Below are positions 56,357-64,000 of a DNA stretch of 64,000 nt, piece after piece. Every line of letters starts with the position of its first letter. Positions within the stretch are counted from its first letter, which is position 1. The notes under the pieces are model-generated. The model worked only from the letters and a program-made list of their open reading frames with translations, ran no database searches and was not told where the DNA came from. A program made the position numbers and the translations under genes. Source of the stretch: Crocodylus rhombifer (Eukaryota; Chordata; Crocodylia; Crocodylidae); assembly GCA_038503035.1 (NCBI GenBank), contig JAVSML010025211.1, forward strand, positions 124,001-188,000. Reading direction: 5' to 3'.

Positions 56357-59300
56357 GTATCATAGAAAATGGGGGTTGGAAGGGACCTTAGGAGGTTATC
56401 TAGTCCAACTCTTTGCTCAAAGCAGAACCAGCCCAAGTAGATCATCCCAGCCAATGCTTTGTTGAGCTGGGTCTTAAAAACCTCCAGGAATGGAGAATCC
56501 ACAGCCTCCCTGGGTAACCTGTTTCAGCATTTTGCTACCCCCATAGCGAGAAAATTCTTCCTAATATCTAACCTAAACTTCCCTTGTTGCAACTTGAGGC
56601 TGTTGCTCCTTGTTCTGTCATCTGTCACTACTGAGAACAGTCTAGCTCCATCCTCTTTTGAACCCCTCTTCAGGTACTTAAAGGCTGCTATTAAATTCCC
56701 TCTCAGTCTTCTCTAGACTAAATAAGCCCAGTTCCTTCAGCCTCTCCTCATAAGTCATGTCCCCTAGCCTCCTGACTCTTTTTGTTGCGCTCTGCTGCAC
56801 TTTTTCCAATTTGTCTACATCCTTTCTGTACTCTAGATGTGGCCTCACCAGTACTAGATAGAGGAGAATAATCACTTCCCTTCACCTGCTGGCAGCACAC
56901 CCTACCAATGCAGCCCAGTATGCTGTTTGCCTTCTTGGCAACAAGGGCACACTGCTGGCTCATATTTAGCTTATTGTCCACTGTAACCCCCAGGTCCTTT
57001 TCTGTAGAGCTGCTGCCCAGCCAGTCAGCCCCCATCCTGTATCAGTGCATGGGATTGTTTCATCCTAAGTGCAGGGCTTTGCTGCACTTGTCCTTGTTGA
57101 ACCTCATAAGATTTCTTTTGGTCCAGTCCTCCAATTTGTCTTGATTACTCTGAATCCTAACCTTACCCTTCAGTATATCCACTACTCCCCCCAGCTTGGT
57201 CTCATCTGCAAACTTACTGAGACTGCACTCTGTCATCTTCCAAGTTGTTGATGAAGATATTGAACAAAACCAGCCCAGGACCCACCCTTGGGGCACTCCA
57301 CTTCATACTGGCTGCCAACTAGGCATTGAGCCATTGATTACTACCCTCTGAGCCCGATGCTCCAGCTAGTTTTTTTTATCCACCTTACAGTCCATTCATC
57401 CATCCTGTTCTTTCTTAGCTTGCCTGTGAGAATGTTGTGGGAGACTGTATCAGAAGCCTTGCTAAAATCAAGTTATAACCACATCACTGGTCTTTCTGCA
57501 TCCACAGAACCAGTCACCGCATCATAGAAGGCAATTAGGTCGGTCAGGCATGACTTGCCCTTGATGAATTCAGGGTGACTGTTCCTAATCACCTTCTCCA
57601 AATGTCTACCAATTGGATTCCTTGAGGATCTGCTCCATGATTTTTCCAGGGACTAAGGTGAGGTTGACTGGTCTGTAGTTCCCTGGATCCTTCCTTTTTT
57701 CCTTTCTTAAATATGGGCACTGTTTGCTCTTTTCTAATCATCCAGGACCTCTCCTGATTGCCATGAATTTTGAAAGATGATGGCAGTGGCTCTGCAATCA
57801 CATCAGCCAAGTCCCTCAGAACTGTTGGGTGATCCCATCTGGCCCCATAGACTTCTATATGTCCAGCCTTTCTGAATAGTCCCTAACCTGTTCTTTCACC
57901 ACTGTTGGCTACTCAAACTGCTGCCTGGAACAGTAGTCTGGGAGCTAAACTTGCCTGTGAAGACTGAGGCAAAGAAGGAATTGAGCACTTGCCTTTTCTG
58001 CATCCTCTGTCACAAGGCTGCCTCCCCCATTTAGTAAGGGACCCACACTTTCCTTGATCCTCCTCTTGCTACCAACATATTTATAGAAACCCTTCTTGTT
58101 ACCCTTCACATCCCTTGCTAGCTGCAGCTCCAATTGTGCTTTGGCCTTCCTGACTTCATCCCTGCATGCCCAGGCAATGCTCTTATACTCCTCCCTAGTT
58201 GTTTGTCCAAGTTTTTACTTCTTATAAGCTTCCTTTTTGTGATTTTTTTTTTTAGCTTACTGAAAAGTTCCCTGCTAAGCCAAGCTGGTCTTCTGTCATG
58301 CTTGCTATTCTTCCTGTGCATCGGAATGGTTTGTTCTTGCACTCTTAGTAAGGGTTCTTTAAAGTACAGCCAGTTCTCCTGGACTCCTCTCCTCCTCAGA
58401 CTGGCTTCCTGCCTATGAGTTCCCTGAGCAAGTCAAAGTCTGCTTTTCCTTACTCTGCTGCTCTCCATTCTTCCTTTCCTCAAGATCCTGAACTCAATCA
58501 TCTTGTGGTTACTGCTGCCCAATTTGCCATCTACTAGTATATTCCCCACAAATTCTTCCCTGTTTGTGAGCAGCAGGTCAACAGAGCATAGCCCCTAATG
58601 GGCCTTTCCAGCACTTGTACCAGGAAGTTGTCCCCAACATTCTCCAAAAACTTCCTGGATTGTTTGTGCACTGCTGTGTTGGCCTCCCTGAAGATGTCTG
58701 GGTGACTTTTGAATTCCTCCCCACCCCCCATGAGAACCGGGGCTTGTGAATGGGAAATTTTCACTAGCTGTTTGAAGAAAGCCTCACCCACCACTTCTTC
58801 CAGGTCTGGTAGTCTATAGCAGACTCCCACCATGTCATCCCCATTGCTCTCCCCTCTGACCCAGAGACTTTCAACAGGCCTATGTCCAGTTTCATACTGG
58901 AGCTCTGAGCAATCGTATGGCTCTTTTACATAAAGTGCAACTCCTCCTTCTCCTTCTCTTTTCTCCTGCCTGTCCTTCCTGAATGGTTTGTACCCATCCA
59001 TGACAGTGCTCCAGTCATGTGAGCTATCCCACCAAGTCTGTTATTCCAGTCATGTCCTAGTTCTGTGACTGTGCAAGGACTTCTAATTCCTCTTGCTTTT
59101 TCCAAGGCTCTGTGCATTTCTGTCCAGGCACCTAAGGTAACTAGTTGATTGCCCTGATTTCTCAGGAGGTATGAGAACACCACCCTTGTTGCCCCCTCTT
59201 GCTTGCTCTCCCCCACTTACCTTAGGGCTTTGGTCTACATTCCCCAGTGAACCTAGTTTTAAAGCCCTCCTCACTAGGTTAGTGAACCTGTCTGTGAAGA

Positions 59301-59386
59301 TGCTCTTCCCTCTCTTCATCGAGTGGATCCTATCTCTTCCCAGCAATCCTTCTTGAACATCATCCCATGGTTGAAGAAGCCAAAGC
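56357..59386 (-). mobile_element. CR1 LINE, about 3 kb, endonuclease to 3' end, pseudogene
   Basis: Read on the minus strand from 59386, it contains endonuclease text (GYKPFRKDRQ, GGVALYVK near 58950-59000), the linker ([15 protein letters not shown] near 58090), RT remains (CRKFADETKLGG near 57200), the thumb region and the 3' end at 56357 ('tatcatagaaaatggggg'). Many stops and frameshifts break it into short frames. It is the longest CR1 copy here and the only one keeping much of the endonuclease. At 59387 it passes directly into an R-family repeat. Confidence 0.93.
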
Positions 59387-59715
59387 CAGGAGTGATGCAT
59401 AGGGAGTGCACGGCGGTGCACCTCCTGGAAAAAGTTGCCACCGACACTATCAGTGGTACCTGTGGGCAGTCGCTGCTCACAACTCCATGGAACTTGGCAT
59501 CTGTGGACAGTCCAATTGCCCCTGGCTGCTTCTGATGCTGCCGGAGGCACCTGTGGGTGGTCGCTGACTCCCTGGTCAGCGCTTGCCGCCCCCTCCCCCC
59601 ACTGCTGACAGTGCCAGTGGTGTCTGCAGGAGCTCCCAGCTCACTTCCACTGGGTTTCTGCTGCCATGCTCCTGCCACTGCTGACACAGCTGTGCTGCCC
59701 CCCCCCCCCCCGCCA
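59387..59715 (-). repeat. R-family repeat, copy 4
   Basis: On the minus strand it runs '..gagctcctgcagacaccactgg...gcgaccacccacaggtgcc...' with further internal units, then '..aactttttccaggaggtgc..atgcatcactcctgg'. It ends exactly where CR1 text starts. A 14-C run lies at 59698-59711. Confidence 0.65.
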
Positions 59716-60295
59716 ACGGGAGCATGCACCATTCTTGGCCAAAGCCCTGCTGGTGACACCACCTGCATGTCCAGGCATTGAGCTGCAGGATGTACCTGCT
59801 TCTGCCCCCTTCCCTTGACCAGAAAAATCAGAGAGAACACCACCTGAATGCCTGTCTCCTTCACCCTTGCACCCAGAGCAAGGTTTCCCCTGGTAGTATA
59901 ACTGATGCCTACATGGATGAGCAGCGTGGGATAGTAGTCAGAGGACCAGGTGTGTCTTGGTAATCTTTGTGACATCTCAGATCTGGGCTCCTGGCAATCA
60001 GCAGACTTCTTGACATATGGTATAGTATGTCTTGTAGTATTAGGGATGTATGTTGCAATTTGGAAGGGTATAAAGGCTACGTAATAGCTATAATGTAGTT
60101 TTTACAGTGCAGACTGCATAAACTGGTTTACTGCTACTTATGGTGAGTTCAAATAACTCTGAAGAGATGGTCTTCTGACTTCTGAGAAGCATGTGTATGA
60201 AGTATGGTATTCTTGTAACAATTGACTTTTTAATGTTTACCTTGTTTTTTGGCACTACTGACACTAAGTCTTAAAGTTATACACATGCCCCCCAA
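59716..60295. other. Intron 1 sequence, nothing recognised
   Basis: No identifiable element or exon. Confidence 0.45.
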
Positions 60296-60660
60296 GCCTT
60301 CCCTAGGGGGCTATGCAATAGTGGGAGCCTGCCCCCCCGGATGAGTTGCCCGTGGCTCTGTCCTGTGTCCCTTCCTGTTCCGGCTGGACAGCGCCTGCCC
60401 TCATCCCAGCCCCACTCCTTCACCGTGGGGGGCCTTGAACTGGCTCCCCCATGATCCTTCCCTTCCTGATGTCCCTTCCCCCTCCCCCAGACTTACCGGA
60501 CAGATGCTGCTCTCCAAACTACTGGGCTGCATATCAGCAATCAGATCAGTATCAGCTGATACGGTTAGTTAATAGTTGGCCATTGATATCAGCCAAAAAA
60601 ATCTTTATCTTGCACCCCTAGGGGCATGTGGCTTATAAACCCTGGTTTGGCCACCCCTTT
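60296..60660. repeat. GC-rich dispersed repeat related to the 3534-5208 interior
   Basis: 'gatgagttgcccgtggctct' and 'gtcctgtgtccc' parallel 4690-4720 in the hAT-like element. The right part has 'gatatcagcc' words and a hAT-type inverted end 'ggtttggccacccctttctg' near 60660. Probably nested remnants; boundaries uncertain. Confidence 0.4.
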
Positions 60661-62064
60661 CTGATAAAATATATAGAAGTGAAAGTTGCTTCAAAAATAT
60701 TTTTTCAAAAGCAGAAGCAAATATTTTACCTTGTATGAAAATCTTGTAATAATGTAGGTAATCCTGATTATCCTTTTAACCTGTGGATGTCAGTTGATTT
60801 GCAAACTTCAGCCTCTACTTTAGAGACTCAATTGTTAGAATTGGTAATTGGAGCATGGAGGAGCTATGGAATGCGCCAAAGGTTAAGCCATCTGATACTT
60901 GGATTTAGTAACCTGTTTTCTAATTTTGGGGAAATTATTGGCTTCTTCCATTCCTTACTTTGACCAGCACTCTCGAGTGTTTAAGCTTTGGCTTCCAGCT
61001 AAGCTGGGAATTTTCAAAATGTGAAAGAAAACATGATCAGGCCATGATTTGGAACCTAACAACAACATAAGACTTGAATTGATCCTGGGTCCCAATGAAG
61101 CTTAGTCTTCTGACCAACAGCTCTAGTTCCTTCTGCCCTTTCACAGCATGCAAGTCAATGGCATAAGGGTGCTAGCACAAATTTGCCAAAAACAAGACTT
61201 ACAAACACTTGCTTTGTATATGCAGTTGACAATTTTAGCAAATTATTTAGAGTTCTGAGGCGGTTATGATATAACACAGACGCATTCAGATTTGAAGTAC
61301 ACATGTCTAAATTTCATTCTGCAGTCTAGGTTAAAGTAGTCTTAAAATTCATATAAAATAAAAATGTCTTGAATGACAGCAGTTAATGTAAAGCAGAGAA
61401 TAAAAACATAGTAATTGTTTTTCTTTACTGGAGTTCAAAGCCCCTGGGAGTAATGTGGTGCTTGAGGATACTCTAACCTTTAAGAGAACCTTTAGAAATA
61501 AGTACCAATTAGTATTTCAATTCCTCAGTCTCCTGCTGACTTCACATGTATGAAATTTCAGTCTCCCTTTGTGGAAGAGAACTGTATGCCTTCTTTAATA
61601 TTACTATTTTTTAAACCTGAAGAATATCAGAGATTGCTTTAAAGTAATAGAAAATTCCATTCTCCCTTGTCGTCTGTGCTTAATTCATTTGCCTCTGTTT
61701 GGGATCATTTGAGGTAGTATGACCAGCTCAGGATCGACTTATAAAAGTCTGCACATATATGGACTGTATTCTGCAATGGAGGGAATTAGTGTGAATCTGG
61801 TTATACAGTTGGCTAATAAAGGATAAACTTGGCTACCAAATTGCATTTGGATAAGTCTTGTATACCATAACTTAGTAGTTTAATAATGACCTACTGGATT
61901 AAAGTTTTGGAAGATAACTTAGATTTAGTCTTCTACCTCAGCTTGCTTGGTGCAAAGCAATTTCCTGTTGTTAACTGATGTGACTTTAAATTGCTTTCTT
62001 TCACTGGATTCTGGGAGTGCTGTCTTCAGTAGAAGTCTTTGGCTAGCAAATGACGAGTGTATTT
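60661..62064. other. Intron 1 sequence, nothing recognised
   Basis: AT-rich, no identifiable element or exon. Confidence 0.5.
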
Positions 62065-62280
62065 AAAACATCACAGTAGCAGCTTTTAGAAAAGAGTATA
62101 GGCAGGAAGTGGAGGCTGGAGGAGAGCATGGGAATCCAGAAACCCCAGTAGCAGAAGCAGGAAAGCAGTAGTTTTGGGTGGGGGTTGCAGTGGTGGTGTC
62201 TCTTTGGCTTGTGAGCCTGGGGCTGTGGGCTAGCTGCTCAGGCCAAAGGTGGCCCACAGACTGTAAATTGGACAGCCCTG
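62065..62280 (-). mobile_element. hAT-like repeat, one clear end
   Basis: The right boundary, inverted, reads CAGGGCTGTCCAATTTACAG, a typical hAT terminus, followed by 'tctgtgggccacc'. No left terminus or 8-bp duplication was found. Confidence 0.5.
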
Positions 62281-63329
62281 ATCTAGATGATATCATCTGC
62301 TGTGAGGACTGGTCTTTGCAGCCGCTAACTCAGAGAGGCCAGTCCTGTTAATTAATTCAAGAAAATATGAAGTAGGTAAATGGGAAGTTGAATGCTTGAG
62401 AGAGTTGGAAGGAAACAAGAAGCTACAGACCCTATTCAATGAGAATCCAAGAACTACACCCATCTCAAGAACCAAGAAATAGATGTGTTTCTTTCTAAGT
62501 CCAGTGGCTATAATGGGGCTTATGCTAAATTTAAGCTTCTTGACAGTTCCATTGCATGGATTTTGGCAAGAAACTGGCTCTAGCAAATCAGTTGACTGGT
62601 GCAGTCTGACCATACATTTTAGGAAACTAAGGAAATTCTCTGTAATTAGCCTTCATCTTTGAACAGTCCAGGTCTTCCCTAAGTGTTTTTTCTACAGGCT
62701 GCCTTGCATCTGGGCTTTGGATATGATCCAAAACTCATGGGGCTCCCCGCCATCAATACCAAATGTGAATAGGGTCTTCAGAAAATAAGCCTTTGGCTGC
62801 CCTGTGGGATGAGTGCACTGAGAGATCCACTTGTTAGAGTCTTATTTAATCGAATCAGTTACTTACTAGAAGTAACATTCCATCTTCTCCCCCACCCCCA
62901 AGCAAATACCAAAAGCATTATACTACTTGTATTTTCTACGTACAGTATATTACCATCTTATTTTATAGAATCAGTCACTTACCAGCATCAGAATCTTAAA
63001 CCATAATATATGTACTTTTTTTCTTCCACCAACTGCTAGAATAAATGGGTAAAATATTCTGTACAGTTTCAGTACTTTGTTGTATATTGGCAAAGCTCTT
63101 CATAGGCATTTTTCTTTGCTCACTTTTATTGTGTTGCTTACTAAAATCAGGTGTTCTGCCCATTGTGTTCCAATAGCTGGTAGGCACTGCAACTGCTTGG
63201 TACCCCATTTATCTTAGTCACAGATCATATTTCTGTATAGTAGCTCCATATACCAGACTCAAATCTCAAATGTCTTCATTACCCTGTGAGATTCTCTGTT
63301 CAGGAAAGGAACTGTGGGTAACACAATAG
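62281..63329. other. Intron 1 sequence, nothing recognised
   Basis: AT-rich, no identifiable element or exon. Confidence 0.5.
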
Positions 63330-64000
63330 TTTCATAGTTTCATAGTAGCTAGAGTCGGAAGGGACCTAGGTAGATCATCTAGTCCGACCCCCTGCCTGAG
63401 CAGGAAAGAGCACCGGGGTCAGATGACCCCGGCAAGGTGCTCATCTAACTTCCTTTTAAAAATCCCCAGGCTAGGAGCCTGCACCACTTCCCCTGGAAGC
63501 TGGTTCCAGGCCCTAGCCGCCCTGACTGTGAAGTAGCGCCTCCTAATATCTAATCTAAATTTACCCTCTGCCAGCTTATGACCGTTATTCCTGGTCACTC
63601 CTGGCAGCGCACGGGGGAACAGGGACTCCCCCAATACCTGCTGATCCCCCCTGACCAGTTTGTAGCAGGCCACAAGGTCCCCCCTTAACCTTCTCTTGTG
63701 GAGGCTAAACAGGTTCAGGTCCCTTAGCCTCTCCTCATAAGGCCTGCCCTGCTGACCCCTGATCATACGAGTGGCCCTCCTCTGAACTCTTTCCATATCG
63801 TCCACGTCCCTCTTGAAGTGTGGCGCCCAGAACTGGACGCAGTACTCCAGCTGCGGCCTGACCAGTGCCGCATAGAGGGGGAGGATCACCTCCCTGGACC
63901 TGCTCGAGATGCATCTGTGGATGCATGACAGGGTACGGTTGGCCTTCTTGACTGCCTCCCCACACTGCCGGCCCATGTTCATCGTGGAGTCAATGACGAC
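63330..64000 (-). mobile_element. CR1 LINE 3' end, antisense, cut by window edge
   Basis: The 3' end (plus-strand 'tttcatagtttcatagtagc', 'agtccgaccccctgcctgag') is followed by an undisturbed open frame of at least 187 codons encoding the ORF2 C-terminus ([16 protein letters not shown] [25 protein letters not shown]). The intact frame suggests a young copy. The rest of the element lies beyond 64000. Confidence 0.95.

Larger units (their letters stand above)
44896..64000 (+). other. DNAJC1: DNAJC1 intron 1 (5' part, continues beyond window)
   Basis: The intron begins with GTGAGC at 44896. No sequence encoding the next J-domain stretch with its HPD motif could be found, so the intron exceeds 19.1 kb here. 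It contains the CR1, Tigger-like, hAT-like and R-family repeats listed separately. Confidence 0.85.

Noticed and set aside
1..64000. CRISPR arrays, bacterial operons, rRNA or intact tRNA genes, endogenous viral genes
   Set aside because: None recognised. Tandem repeats here lack regular direct repeats with unique spacers, and all RT-coding remains read as CR1 or Penelope-like, not retroviral.

Overview
This is vertebrate nuclear DNA, most likely from a crocodilian (alligator or crocodile). The signs are: no bacterial gene structure; very sparse coding; many CR1 non-LTR retrotransposon copies whose 3' ends are of the sauropsid type, and whose sequence variants resemble crocodilian rather than chicken or typical turtle consensus ends; abundant hAT- and Tigger-like short DNA transposons; a Penelope-like element; and one exon of a single-copy vertebrate gene inside a CpG island. 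The species call is an inference from repeat flavour.

The only protein-coding gene piece I can defend is exon 1 of DNAJC1 (an ER-membrane DnaJ protein, also called MTJ1/ERdj1) at 44752-44895 on the + strand. It sits in a CpG island at about 44105-45330, whose core promoter carries a perfect palindromic CRE, an inverted CCAAT box and GC boxes. Everything from 44896 to the end is intron 1, which continues beyond the window; I saw no exon 2. Everything before about 44100 is upstream intergenic sequence.

Layout: 1-2050 is a GC-rich complex repeat with irregular ~0.4 kb sub-units and a perfect 24-bp inverted repeat. 3534-5208 is a hAT-like element. 8071-8551 is a ~95-bp minisatellite. 11164-13754 is a composite DNA-transposon-like element with a CR1 fragment nested in it. 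15600-15825 is a run of foldbacks. 16370-16703 is a Tigger-like MITE. 18461-19309 holds two CR1 pieces and a hAT MITE with a perfect 8-bp target duplication. 20695-25290 has Penelope-tail, CR1 and Penelope RT remains. 25624-26508 has two related MITEs. 28050-28147 is a tRNA-Ile/CR1 SINE. 29697-33793 has further CR1 copies and a hAT-like repeat. 33800-36440 and 40440-44100 are largely free of recognisable repeats. 38048-39440 and 55395-56350 are two inverted copies of one family. Intron 1 carries CR1 copies at 46940, 47657 (with a 687-codon open RT frame), 54099, 56357 and 63330, plus a Tigger-like MITE at 50370.

I found no undescribed enzymatic or defence-type system. The least explained items are a four-copy GC-rich repeat family ('R', ~300-340 bp) I cannot name, degenerate hammerhead-ribozyme-like tails on Penelope remnants, a tRNA-Ile-headed SINE with a CR1 tail, and several long foldbacks. 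All of this was read by eye, without alignment or database search, so element boundaries are approximate unless a target duplication is stated.
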